Shown: positions 34,653-42,452 of the stretch, piece after piece
How positions within the stretch are numbered: position 1 is the stretch's first letter
Layout: each line of letters begins with the position of its first letter
NCBI GenBank assembly: GCA_905215475.1
Contig: CAJMPW010000006.1
Coordinates: 1 to 64,000, forward strand
From: CAG-103 sp905215475
Lineage (GTDB): Bacteria > Bacillota > Clostridia > Oscillospirales > Oscillospiraceae
Direction of reading: 5' to 3'
Length of the DNA stretch: 64,000 nucleotides
Notes under the pieces: generated by a model
What the model was told of the DNA's origin: nothing
What the model saw: the letters and a program-made list of their open reading frames with translations, nothing else
Database searches by the model: none
Made by a program: the position numbers and the translations under genes

Positions 34653-34681
34653 ACTATACTGCGTCCAAACCAGAAAAACAA
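34653..34681 (-). promoter_or_regulatory. Promoter of ilvA-ridA
   Basis: On the minus strand TTGTTT (34676-34681), 17 bp, TATAGT (34653-34658), 46 bp ahead of the GTG start. It supports the short start choice. Confidence 0.55.
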
Positions 34682-34861
34682 GCGCTGCGGCGCAAAATGT
34701 CCGCGCGGCGGGAACTTTTTTGCGGCTTTGTTTTTTCCGGAAAAACATTCGCGCGTGACCAGCGCACGGCGCGCAGCGGACGCGCGCGCAAGCGGCAGTT
34801 TACACAGATCAGAAAAGCGCTTTGCATACCTTACACATATCTTAAAATGTGAGAGTTTTTC

Positions 34862-34890
34862 TTGCGGACGCTTTTTCCGCGGCGTATAAT
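34862..34890 (+). promoter_or_regulatory. Promoter of the ABC exporter pair
   Basis: TTGCGG (34862-34867), 17 bp and TATAAT (34885-34890), 43 bp before the chosen start. Confidence 0.7.
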
Positions 34891-34933
34891 GAGCCAAAAC
34901 CGGGCGGCGGCGCCGCCCACGGGAGGCATGACC

Positions 34934-35647
34934 ATGCTTGACATTCAGCATCTGACCAAGACCTACGGCGAGAAAAAGGCCGTCGACGATCTGAGCCTGC
35001 GCATCGCGCCGGGCGAGATCTACGGCTTCATCGGGCACAACGGCGCCGGCAAGACGACGACGCTCAAGGCCGCCGTCGGCATCCTGCAATTTGACGCGGG
35101 CGACATTTTCATCGGCGGCAAGTCCATCCGCACCGACCCCCTCGGCTGCAAGCGGCAGCTGGCCTACATCCCCGATAACCCCGACCTGTACGATTTCATG
35201 AGCGGCATCCAGTACCTGAACTTCATCGCCGACATTTTCGGCATCCCGGCGGCGGAGCGCTGGGCGCGCATCGAGCCGCTGGCCGATGCGTTCGAGCTCA
35301 CGGGCGATCTCGGTCAGCCCGTCAGCGCGTATTCGCACGGCATGAAGCAGAAGCTCGCCATCATCGCCGCGTGGATCCACGATCCGAAGCTCATCCTCAT
35401 GGACGAGCCCTTCGTCGGGCTCGACCCGAAGGCGGCGCACCTGCTCAAGGGCATGATGCGCGCGGTGTGTGACGGCGGCGGCGCGATCTTCTTCTCGACG
35501 CACGTGCTCGAGGTGGCCGAAAAGCTCTGCGACAAGGTGGCCATCATTCGCAGCGGGCGGCTCATCCGCTCCGGCACGATGGAGGAGGTCAAGGGCGACG
35601 ACAGCCTCGAGGACGTGTTTCTCGAGCTGGAGGATGCGTCATGCTGA
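34934..35647 (+). CDS. ABC transporter ATP-binding protein
   Basis: A 237-residue ATPase of the DRA/CcmA (ABC-2) exporter type. Walker A GHNGAGKTTTLK (~38-49), Q-loop, signature SAYSHGMKQKLAI (the variant SHGM in place of LSGGQ is common in this subfamily), Walker B LILMDEPFVGLD and switch His in FFSTHVLE. ATG at 34934 is favoured by GGGAGG seven bases upstream; ATG 34928 is too close to it. It overlaps the permease gene by 7 bp. The exported compound is unknown. Confidence 0.9.
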   Translation: MLDIQHLTKTYGEKKAVDDLSLRIAPGEIYGFIGHNGAGKTTTLKAAVGILQFDAGDIFIGGKSIRTDPLGCKRQLAYIPDNPDLYDFMSGIQYLNFIADIFGIPAAERWARIEPLADAFELTGDLGQPVSAYSHGMKQKLAIIAAWIHDPKLILMDEPFVGLDPKAAHLLKGMMRAVCDGGGAIFFSTHVLEVAEKLCDKVAIIRSGRLIRSGTMEEVKGDDSLEDVFLELEDASC

Positions 35648-37239
35648 AAACGCTTCTGAAAAAACAGATGGCGGAGATCTTCCGCAACTATTTCTACGAC
35701 CCGAAAAAGAACAAAATGCGCTCCAGGGGCGCGACGGCGATGTATATCGCGCTGTATGTGCTGCTCATGGCGGGTTTGCTCGGCGGGATGTTCGCGCTGC
35801 TGGCCGTCGGCATCTGCGCGCCGATGGCGGCGGCGGGCGTGGGCTGGCTGTACTATCTCGTCATGGGGCTGATCGCGGTGCTGCTCGGCGCGTTCGGGAG
35901 CGTGTTCAGCACGTATTCGAGCCTGTACCTGTCCAAGGACAACGACCTGCTGCTGTCGATGCCGGTCCCGGTGCGCTATGTGATGGCCTCGCGCCTGCTG
36001 GGCGTGTATCTGCTGGGGCTGATGTACAGCGGCGTCGCCACCGTGCCGGCCGTGATCGTGTACTGGATCGTGGCGCCGGTCACGGCGGGGACGGTCGTCG
36101 GCGGGGTGCTGATGGTGCTGCTCGTGTCGGTGATCGTGATGGTGCTCTCGTGTCTGCTCGGCTGGGTGGTCGCGCGCATCAGCCTGAAGCTGAAGAACAA
36201 AAGCTTCATCACCGTCATCTTGTCGCTGGCGTTTCTGGCGGCGTACTATTTCGTGTATTACAAGGCGCAGGGGCTCATCACGCTGCTGGCGGAAAATGCC
36301 GCCGTGTACGGCGCGAAGATCCGCGGCTCTGCCTACCTGCTGTACCTGTTCGGCAGCGTGGGCGCGGGCGACTGGCTGGCGATGGGGATCGTGACGCTCT
36401 CGCAGGCGGCGCTGCTGGCGCTGACGCTGTGGGTCATCGCGCGCAGCTTCCTGAAGATCGCCACGGCGACCGGCAGCGTGAAGAAGGTGCGCTTCCGGCA
36501 CAAGGCCGTGCGTGCGCAGAGCGTGCAGCGTGCGCTGCGCCAGAAGGAGCTGCGCCGCTTCGCCGCCAGCCCGAACTATATGCTCAACTGCGGCCTCGGC
36601 ATCGTGATGCTGCCGGTGGCGGGCATCGCGCTGCTGATCAAGGGGCGCGCGCTCGCGCAGCTGCTCGACGATGCGTTTGGCGCGGGGGCGGACATCGTGC
36701 CGGTGCTGCTGTGCGCGGCGCTGTGCCTGCTCGCGTCGATGAACGACATGGCAGCGCCGTCGGTGTCGCTCGAGGGCAGGCAGCTGTGGCTGGCGCAGTC
36801 GCTGCCGGTCACGCCGTGGCAGGTGCTGCGCGCAAAGCTCGACACGCAGCTGCTGCTGACCGGCGTGCCGATGCTGTTTTGCGCGCTGTGCGCCCTTGTG
36901 ACGCTGCCGGGCGGCGCGGCGGAGATGGCGCTGGCCGTCGTCGTGGCGCTGCTGTACACGCTGCTGAGCGCGCTGGCGGCGCTCGCGCTCGGGCTCAGGC
37001 TGCCGAACCTGACGTGGACCAACGAGATCACGCCCATCAAGCAGGGCGGCAGCGTGATGCTCGCGCTCTTTGTCAACTGGATTTATGCCATTGCACTCGG
37101 CGGGCTGTACTTTCTGTGCGGCAGATATTTGAGCGCGGCGGCGTATCTCGCGCTCGCTGCCGCCATCACGGCGGCGGTCTGTGCGCTGCTGCTGCGCTGG
37201 GTGAAACAGCGCGGCACGCGCATCTTCGCCGCGCTCTGA
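35641..37239 (+). CDS. ABC-2-type permease, two-part membrane protein
   Basis: A 532-residue integral membrane protein with about 12 hydrophobic segments in two halves, separated by a basic cytoplasmic region (TGSVKKVRFRHKAVRAQSVQRALRQ, given only in part here) near residues 280-310. The first half begins with an amphipathic cytoplasmic helix and a motif YLSKDNDLLLSMPVP; the second has SLEGRQLWLAQSLPVTPW at the equivalent place, which indicates internal duplication. It pairs with the preceding ATPase. Substrate unknown; lipid, peptide or drug export are all possible. Confidence 0.8.
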   Translation: MLKTLLKKQMAEIFRNYFYDPKKNKMRSRGATAMYIALYVLLMAGLLGGMFALLAVGICAPMAAAGVGWLYYLVMGLIAVLLGAFGSVFSTYSSLYLSKDNDLLLSMPVPVRYVMASRLLGVYLLGLMYSGVATVPAVIVYWIVAPVTAGTVVGGVLMVLLVSVIVMVLSCLLGWVVARISLKLKNKSFITVILSLAFLAAYYFVYYKAQGLITLLAENAAVYGAKIRGSAYLLYLFGSVGAGDWLAMGIVTLSQAALLALTLWVIARSFLKIATATGSVKKVRFRHKAVRAQSVQRALRQKELRRFAASPNYMLNCGLGIVMLPVAGIALLIKGRALAQLLDDAFGAGADIVPVLLCAALCLLASMNDMAAPSVSLEGRQLWLAQSLPVTPWQVLRAKLDTQLLLTGVPMLFCALCALVTLPGGAAEMALAVVVALLYTLLSALAALALGLRLPNLTWTNEITPIKQGGSVMLALFVNWIYAIALGGLYFLCGRYLSAAAYLALAAAITAAVCALLLRWVKQRGTRIFAAL

Positions 37240-37245
37240 GCGGAC

Positions 37246-37284
37246 AAAAACCGCCTCTGTTCATGGGAACAGAGGCGGTTTTTT
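37246..37284. terminator. Bidirectional terminator
   Basis: Stem ACCGCCTCTGTTC/GAACAGAGGCGGT with A5 and T6 tracts, between the permease and ferritin genes. Its stem is identical to the hairpin next to repeat copy 2. Confidence 0.92.
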
Positions 37285-37298
37285 GCTGTGCGTTTCGG

Positions 37299-37808
37299 TT
37301 ACAGCACGAGCGAGGGCGCTGCGTACACGCGCGCCTTGAGCTCGCTGTTGAGCATATACAGACCCTTGGCGTCCGAGCCGAAGAGCTCCATCTTCGTGAT
37401 GAGGTCGGAGGCGTTTTTCTCCTCCTCGCCCTGCTCCTTGACGAACCAGTCGAGCAGCTGCATGGTGCGAAAATCGCGCTCGTCATACGCCGCGGCATAG
37501 ATGCCGTTGATGAGCGAGGTGACGTACTGCTCGTGCTCGAGTGCCTTCTTCAGCGGGGTCATGTGGTCGCCGCGCGTCCAGTCGGGCGCGTCGATCGCGC
37601 CGAAGCTGACGGCGACGCCGTTGTTGAGCAGGTACTGGAAAAACAGCATCGCATGGTCGCGCTCCTCCTGCGCCTGCACGCGGTACCAGTTTTCGAAGCC
37701 GTCGAGACCGGCGGCCGCGTAGTAGTTGGCAAAGTCGAGATAGAGATAGGCGGAGTAAAACTCCTTATTGATCTGCTCATTGATGAGCCGGGCAACGGCT
37801 GCGTTCAT
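37299..37808 (-). CDS. ftnA: Non-heme ferritin
   Basis: A 169-residue bacterial ferritin that oxidises and stores iron in a 24-mer shell. Ferroxidase-site residues are in place: Glu16 (NKEFYSAYLYL), Glu48-49 and His52 (QEERDHA), and the later Glu/Gln residues in FVKEQGEEEKNA. The four-helix layout and length are typical. AGGAGG is upstream of ATG 37808. It has its own promoter with a good -35; no Fur box was obvious. Confidence 0.93.
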   Translation of the reverse strand: MNAAVARLINEQINKEFYSAYLYLDFANYYAAAGLDGFENWYRVQAQEERDHAMLFFQYLLNNGVAVSFGAIDAPDWTRGDHMTPLKKALEHEQYVTSLINGIYAAAYDERDFRTMQLLDWFVKEQGEEEKNASDLITKMELFGSDAKGLYMLNSELKARVYAAPSLVL

Positions 37809-37852
37809 GGGGGATACCTCCTGGTTTAAAATAAGAATGATTCCTGATTTAT

Positions 37853-37880
37853 ATCATACGGATTTTTCCCGTTTTGTCAA
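37853..37880 (-). promoter_or_regulatory. Promoter of the ferritin gene
   Basis: On the minus strand TTGACA (37875-37880), 16 bp, TATGAT (37853-37858), 45 bp before the ATG. Confidence 0.75.
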
Positions 37881-37963
37881 GCCCCGGGGAAAAATTTTGT
37901 GGCGCTGCGGCGCATTTCCTGTTAAGATGGCGGCAGAGCAAACAAGAAAACGGAGGAACACCC

Positions 37964-38986
37964 ATGGATTACAACGAAGTTTTGCAGCGCGCGCGTGAGC
38001 GCATCGGCCCAAAATGCAAGGTCTGTCCGGAGTGCAACGGTCTCGGCTGCGGCAACACGATGCCGGGTCCCGGCTCGAAAGCGCCCGGCAACGGCGCGAA
38101 CGACAACTGGCGCGCGTGGCGGCGCTGGAGCCTGAACATGGATACGATCGCGCCGAACACGCCCGTGGACACGTCGCTCGCGCTCTTCGGGCGGACGTTT
38201 TCCCTGCCCGTGATCGCGGCGCCCATCGGCTCGCTGCGCGCGCAGTTCAACCCCGGCGACGACATCCGCGACTACAACGCCTGCGCAGCGGCGGCCGCCG
38301 CGCAGACCGGCATCGCCGCGAGCTTCGGCGACGGGCTGGATGCGCGCGTGTTCCCGCACGGGTGTGAGCTGTCGAAGCAGTACGGCGGCATCGTGCTGCC
38401 GGTCATCAATCCGCTGTCGATGGACACGATCCGCGCGAATCTCGACCTCGCCAACGCAGCCGACCCCTTCGCTGTGAGCGTGGTCATCGATTCGGCCGGG
38501 CTGCCGCATCTCAAGGCCGCAAGCCCGGACGCCGGAAGCAAGACGGTGGCGGAGCTGCGCGAGCTGTGCGACTATGCGCAGATGCCCATGATCCTCAAGG
38601 GCATCATGACGGTGCGCGGTGCGGAGAAGGCCGTGGAGGCCGGTGCGGCGGCGATCGTGGTGTCGAACCACGGCGGGCGCGTGCTGCCCGGCGCGGCGGC
38701 GACGGCGGACGTGTTGCCCGAGATCGTGGATGCGGTGGGGGATCGCGTGAAGATCCTGGTTGACGGCGGCATCCGCTCGGGCACGGACATTTTCCGCGCG
38801 CTCGCGCTCGGCGCGGACGCGGTCATGATCTGCCGGCCGTTTCTCATCAGCTATTACGGCGGCGGCACGGAGGGCATCGTGGCCTACGTGGAAAAGCTGC
38901 GCGCGGAGCTGACGGACGCGATGTATATGTGCGGCGCGCGCAGTCTCGGCGACATCACGCGCGACATGGTGCGCGCCGTGCGCTGA
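37964..38986 (+). CDS. FMN-dependent alpha-hydroxy-acid oxidizing protein
   Basis: A 340-residue TIM-barrel flavoprotein related to lactate oxidase/dehydrogenase. The C-terminal half carries the FMN and catalytic motifs: MILKGIMTVRGAEKA, VVSNHGGRVLPG (catalytic His and Arg), KILVDGGIRSGTDIF and MICRPF. The N-terminus has an unusual Cys-rich CKVCPECNGLGCGNTMPGPG stretch, seen in anaerobe members, and lacks the usual N-terminal Tyr-binding segment, so oxygen-dependent lactate oxidation is unlikely. ATG at 37964 follows CGGAGG. Substrate is a hydroxy acid or related anaerobic compound. Confidence 0.82.
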   Translation: MDYNEVLQRARERIGPKCKVCPECNGLGCGNTMPGPGSKAPGNGANDNWRAWRRWSLNMDTIAPNTPVDTSLALFGRTFSLPVIAAPIGSLRAQFNPGDDIRDYNACAAAAAAQTGIAASFGDGLDARVFPHGCELSKQYGGIVLPVINPLSMDTIRANLDLANAADPFAVSVVIDSAGLPHLKAASPDAGSKTVAELRELCDYAQMPMILKGIMTVRGAEKAVEAGAAAIVVSNHGGRVLPGAAATADVLPEIVDAVGDRVKILVDGGIRSGTDIFRALALGADAVMICRPFLISYYGGGTEGIVAYVEKLRAELTDAMYMCGARSLGDITRDMVRAVR

Positions 38987-39004
38987 CAGGCGCGGCGCAC
39001 CGGC

Positions 39005-39046
39005 AAAAAATCAAGCAGCTGCGAAACGAATGCTTCGCAGCTGCTT
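39005..39046 (-). terminator. Terminator of dehydratase-like module A
   Basis: Stem AAGCAGCTGCGAA/TTCGCAGCTGCTT (39013-39025, 39034-39046) followed on the minus strand by GATTTTTT. It lies 44 bp beyond the module's last gene. Confidence 0.85.
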
Positions 39047-39089
39047 TGCGGTTATGCGGACAGGAGCGCTGCGCGCGAGCGTCTGGCGG

Positions 39090-39254
39090 TCACAGGTGCT
39101 GGTTGCGCGGCAGGCGGTCATAATGCCGGATCAGCAGCGGCTCGATGGACGACAGCAGCTTCATGTCGAGATTGAAAAAGTAGATCGTGAACGTCACGGC
39201 GAACGCGCCCGCGCCCGCGCCGAGCACTTTCCACATGAATTTCGGAATATGCAT
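39090..39254 (-). CDS. Small single-pass membrane protein of module A
   Basis: A 54-residue protein read directly from the minus strand, too short for routine ORF lists. After MHIPKFMWK comes one hydrophobic helix (VLGAGAGAFAVTFTIYFF, residues ~10-27), then the motif N-L-D-M-K-L-L and a hydrophilic tail ending with RHYDRLPRNQHL. AAGGAAGG lies before ATG 39254. It follows the large subunit gene by 15 bp. Homologues by sequence and position close modules B (45449) and C (60101), sharing N-X-D-M-K-L and a later His-Tyr/Asp. An anchor or partner for the soluble dehydratase-like proteins is inferred. Confidence 0.8.
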   Translation of the reverse strand: MHIPKFMWKVLGAGAGAFAVTFTIYFFNLDMKLLSSIEPLLIRHYDRLPRNQHL

Positions 39255-39269
39255 CGTTTCCTTCCTTTC

Positions 39270-40850
39270 TCACCACGCGTTTTCGTCCGGCAGGACCTCG
39301 ATCGTCGGGTCGAGCGGCTCTTCGCGCATGACGGTGCGCATATAGGCGTTGAGCTGGTCGCGGATGGCCTGGCGCGTGTAGACGCGCGGGTCGCACAGGT
39401 CGTGGCAGACCCAGACGAGGTGGATGCCGCGCGCACGCGCCTGCTCCTCGAACTGACCGTGCATACCGACGAGCGCCTTGCAGGACATATGCTCCCACAT
39501 AATGACCATGTCGGCGTGCAGCGTCTCGCAGAACTCCCACAGGTCGTCGACGAGCACCTTGTAGCCGCCGTGCGTGCGGTTGCGCATGATCATGTTCTCA
39601 TTGAGCCACGCCATGTCATAAAACGCCTGCTCGCGGTTTTCGGGCGTGTCCACGTCGGCGATCATGCGGGTGTTGACCAGCGAGAGCATATCCGTCAGCG
39701 GCACGATGCCCCAGCAGTGGATCATCCAGTTGAGCATATCGATGCAGTACTGCGGCTGCACGCCCCAGATGATGGCGCGGTGGCGATACTCCGGCGCCAT
39801 CATGCGGTGCGCCTTGTTGCCGCGCTCGGCGTAGCGCATGATCTTGCGGTCGATGGGCGGGAACTTGGCCGAGCGGCCGCAGTTGCCCATGTAGTTCGTG
39901 TCGTTATACAGCGAGAACGGCGCGCCGACAAACTGCGGGTAGGGCGTGCTGTTCATCTCGAGCCACGCCAGACGGTTGCGCGTGGCGTCGTTGACGCGCC
40001 TGGCGCACTCGAAGTAGTGCGTCCAGTCCCACTTCTGCCCCGTGTGCTTCTCGACGAAGGCGATGACGTTGCGGATATCCTGCGCGGCGTAATCCTGCAC
40101 ATCGTCCTCCTGATGGCGCATGGGCGCGACGAGCTGGAACGTCGGGATGCCGTATTCGCGCTCGAGGCGCTTGGCGATGATGCCGTTGCCCATGAGCGAG
40201 CCGTCGCAGGTGGTGTTGCACTGCACGGCGCAGACGCCGAGCACGGCGAAGTCGTCGTCGATGGAGCAGCCGGCCTCGGCCTCCGGCATGGGGCAGACGT
40301 CGCCCGCGATGCCGAACTGCTGCGCCACGTCGAGGTAGTGCGTGGAGGAGTTTTGCGTGAGCAGGTTTGCCACGAACATCGTCGGCACCTCACGCAGGAT
40401 GGCCTTCACGTTCGGGAAGCCCATCATGAACGCAGTCATCTCGTTTTCATCCGTCAGCACGCAGCGGTTGGAAAACTCCACGTCGTTGCCGGTGCGGCGG
40501 TCGCCGCGGAAGATATCGTCCATGGTGGAGGCCACGTCGTAGACCACGAAGTCCATGGCCGTGTGCACGATGCGCAGCGCCTCATCGCGCAGACCCATGG
40601 TGAACTTATCGACCATGTGCGGCACGGCGAGGTAGTTGGACATCCAGCGGTAGCGGAACATGGCCTTGATGTTGCGCGGCTTGACGATGAACTTTGCGAG
40701 GAGGGACAGAATGTACAGCCAGCGGCCGTAGTCATAGAGGGTATCCTTGACGCCGCGCCACTCGCGCCGGCAGCGGACCTTTCCGCCGTCGAAGAGTACG
40801 CCGAGCTGCTGGTCGCCGCGGCGCCGCTTGCCTTCATTGGTCACCATCAT
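39270..40850 (-). CDS. 2-hydroxyacyl-CoA dehydratase-like large subunit, module A
   Basis: A 526-residue member of the HgdA/HgdB-BcrB/BcrC family (HGD-D fold). Three cysteines conserved among the window's three paralogues and suited to bind a [4Fe-4S] cluster are Cys186 (GDVCP), Cys215 (TTCDG) and Cys457 (MSCK). The first ~115 residues form an extension absent from typical ~380-475-residue family members, with REWRGVKDTLYDYGRWL and YRWM...HMVD motifs. It starts at ATG 40850, overlapping the ~400-aa gene as ATGA. The classical reaction is reductive 2-hydroxyacyl-CoA dehydration or aryl-CoA reduction; the actual substrate is unknown. Confidence 0.8.
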   Translation of the reverse strand: MMVTNEGKRRRGDQQLGVLFDGGKVRCRREWRGVKDTLYDYGRWLYILSLLAKFIVKPRNIKAMFRYRWMSNYLAVPHMVDKFTMGLRDEALRIVHTAMDFVVYDVASTMDDIFRGDRRTGNDVEFSNRCVLTDENEMTAFMMGFPNVKAILREVPTMFVANLLTQNSSTHYLDVAQQFGIAGDVCPMPEAEAGCSIDDDFAVLGVCAVQCNTTCDGSLMGNGIIAKRLEREYGIPTFQLVAPMRHQEDDVQDYAAQDIRNVIAFVEKHTGQKWDWTHYFECARRVNDATRNRLAWLEMNSTPYPQFVGAPFSLYNDTNYMGNCGRSAKFPPIDRKIMRYAERGNKAHRMMAPEYRHRAIIWGVQPQYCIDMLNWMIHCWGIVPLTDMLSLVNTRMIADVDTPENREQAFYDMAWLNENMIMRNRTHGGYKVLVDDLWEFCETLHADMVIMWEHMSCKALVGMHGQFEEQARARGIHLVWVCHDLCDPRVYTRQAIRDQLNAYMRTVMREEPLDPTIEVLPDENAW

Positions 40851-42043
40851 CGGACACCTCCCTGTATTTTCTTGATCTCAATGCTCTCGACGAAGGCCTG
40901 GACGCGCGTGCGCATCTGGCCGATCGAGGAGCGGATGTTGTACGGCCGGTCAACGGACAGCACGGGGAAACCGTAGTCCTCGTGCAGCATCGACGAGCCG
41001 AGCGTGCGCTCATACGCCCACGGGTCGCAGAACTTGATCTGCTGGTAGAGGATGCCGTCGGCGTTGTACGCTCTGGCGATGTCGGCCACGTACTGCTTGC
41101 GGCCGTAGACCTTCTCCATGTTCATCGTGCGCGGACACTGACCGCGGTAGACATACTGGCGGCAGAGCTGCGTGAGCGCGTCGTCATCGTCCGTGAGCGT
41201 GATCGGATCGCGTCCCGGCAGCGAGCCGAAGCAGAACCGGTCGGCGCAGACGTAAGCGCCGGTGTCCTCGATGAGCTTGATGAATTCGCTGTCGTCCACC
41301 TCCGAGCCGACGACGGCGATGCGCGCGCGGTAGGGCCGGTCGTCCGGGGCGCGGCGGCGCACTTCCTCGAGCGTCTCGGCGAGCTTGTCGATCAGCAGGT
41401 ATTTCGGCGCGACGTAGGTCGCCAGCGTCAGCACGTGGAACTCATACCCCGTGATGCGCGGGCGCGCCTCCTTGCGGAATTCGCCCAGCGCGCGGATGAG
41501 CTCGCACACACGGTTGTGCTCGGCGACCGCCTTGCGGATGGACGCGTCCGACACGTCCGTGCCGAAGGCGTCGTGCAGGGGCTGGAGGATGTGGTTTTTG
41601 CACTGGAGCACGAGCAGCTCCACGCCGTTTTCATCGGCCTTGAGCGGGATCTCCATGTACTGATAGAAGAAATTGCGCTTGTCCTTGCCCATGGTCTTGA
41701 GCAGCTCCATGTTCTCGACACAGCGGTTGATCATGGTGCAGCCGTCGGGCGCGATGACGCAGTCGGCGAAGTTGAAGCCGCCCTCGACCGCGCGCTCGAG
41801 CAGGGAGCGGGTGGTCTCGCACAGGAGGCTCGTCATGTAATAGGTCGCAATATCCATCGACCCGGTGTTCGGTGCGTGCAGGCGCACGCCGAAGGTGTTG
41901 TCCAGATTCATCAAGGGTTCGGGTGTGTTCTCGCAGACAAAGGCGACGCATTTTTTGCCTTCCCGCTGTGCCTGGACAATAAGCGCGTTATTGGCCTCCT
42001 GCAGGAGGTCCTCAAAGTAGGTCAGGTGCTTCAGGTCTCTCAT
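40847..42043 (-). CDS. 2-hydroxyacyl-CoA dehydratase-like small subunit, module A
   Basis: A 398-residue HgdB/BcrC-type protein, first gene of module A. Conserved with its two paralogues: MRDLKHL-YFE start, FGVRL-APNT, Cys102 (GCTMINR), RFCFGSLPGR, Cys303 (QCPR) and Cys339 (IKFC), these three Cys being likely [4Fe-4S] ligands. The ending RTRVQAFVESIEIKKIQ is strongly conserved, as in BcrC/FldC-type subunits. ATG 42043 has GGGGGA nine bases upstream; the in-frame ATG at 42052 is too close to it. No ATP-driven activator (HgdC type) is in the window. Confidence 0.82.
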   Translation of the reverse strand: MRDLKHLTYFEDLLQEANNALIVQAQREGKKCVAFVCENTPEPLMNLDNTFGVRLHAPNTGSMDIATYYMTSLLCETTRSLLERAVEGGFNFADCVIAPDGCTMINRCVENMELLKTMGKDKRNFFYQYMEIPLKADENGVELLVLQCKNHILQPLHDAFGTDVSDASIRKAVAEHNRVCELIRALGEFRKEARPRITGYEFHVLTLATYVAPKYLLIDKLAETLEEVRRRAPDDRPYRARIAVVGSEVDDSEFIKLIEDTGAYVCADRFCFGSLPGRDPITLTDDDDALTQLCRQYVYRGQCPRTMNMEKVYGRKQYVADIARAYNADGILYQQIKFCDPWAYERTLGSSMLHEDYGFPVLSVDRPYNIRSSIGQMRTRVQAFVESIEIKKIQGGVR

Positions 42044-42119
42044 TGCTTGCATTCCCCCATTCTGGTTACACTTTTCTTTATTCTGTTTGTATCCTTTCTA
42101 TACCGACTGCTGTGTTATT

Positions 42120-42149
42120 ATTTTAACTCCAATATGAGACAAGCGTCAA
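42120..42149 (-). promoter_or_regulatory. Promoter of module A
   Basis: On the minus strand TTGACG (42144-42149), 18 bp, TAAAAT (42120-42125), with a ~75-nt leader. The AT-rich region from 42050 to 42180 contrasts with its flanks. Confidence 0.6.
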
Positions 42150-42153
42150 TGAT

Positions 42154-42171
42154 GTGATGATTTTTCATCAC
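42154..42171. promoter_or_regulatory. Inverted repeat upstream of the module A promoter
   Basis: GTGATGA-N4-TCATCAC, a perfect 7-bp dyad ending 5 bp upstream of the -35. Its position suits an activator site or upstream operator. No copy was seen elsewhere in the window. The remaining gap to 42306 shows nothing recognisable. Confidence 0.5.
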
Positions 42172-42305
42172 TATTGCCGCGAAACGTCAAAAATCCTTGT
42201 GCAGGATATACAATTATTTGGCTGCCGTACCAATAAGTGCGTCGAGAAATCGGGCGGTTGTTAGGTTAATCACTGCCATGTGCGCCGCTGCCGACCCCCA
42301 AAAGG

Positions 42306-42437
42306 GCAAAAAAATCCCCTCCCCGAAGGGAGGGAAGCAGCGCATCCAACAGCCTCTATGCCCCGAAAGGTGTCCTTGTTTGACGGGCAAAAAATCCCCC
42401 GGCGGGATGCAGCCTGCACGCCCGCCGGGGGAAAAAA
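42306..42437 (-). terminator. Tandem terminators after the SNF transporter gene
   Basis: First hairpin: TCCCCCGGCGGG/CCCGCCGGGGGA (about 42395-42431) followed on the minus strand by TTTTTTG. Second hairpin 55 bp further: a CCCTCCC/GGGAGGG stem (about 42316-42334) followed by T7. Both read on the minus strand, so they isolate module A's promoter from the transporter. Confidence 0.85.
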
Positions 42438-42452
42438 TCAACAGAGATCGGC

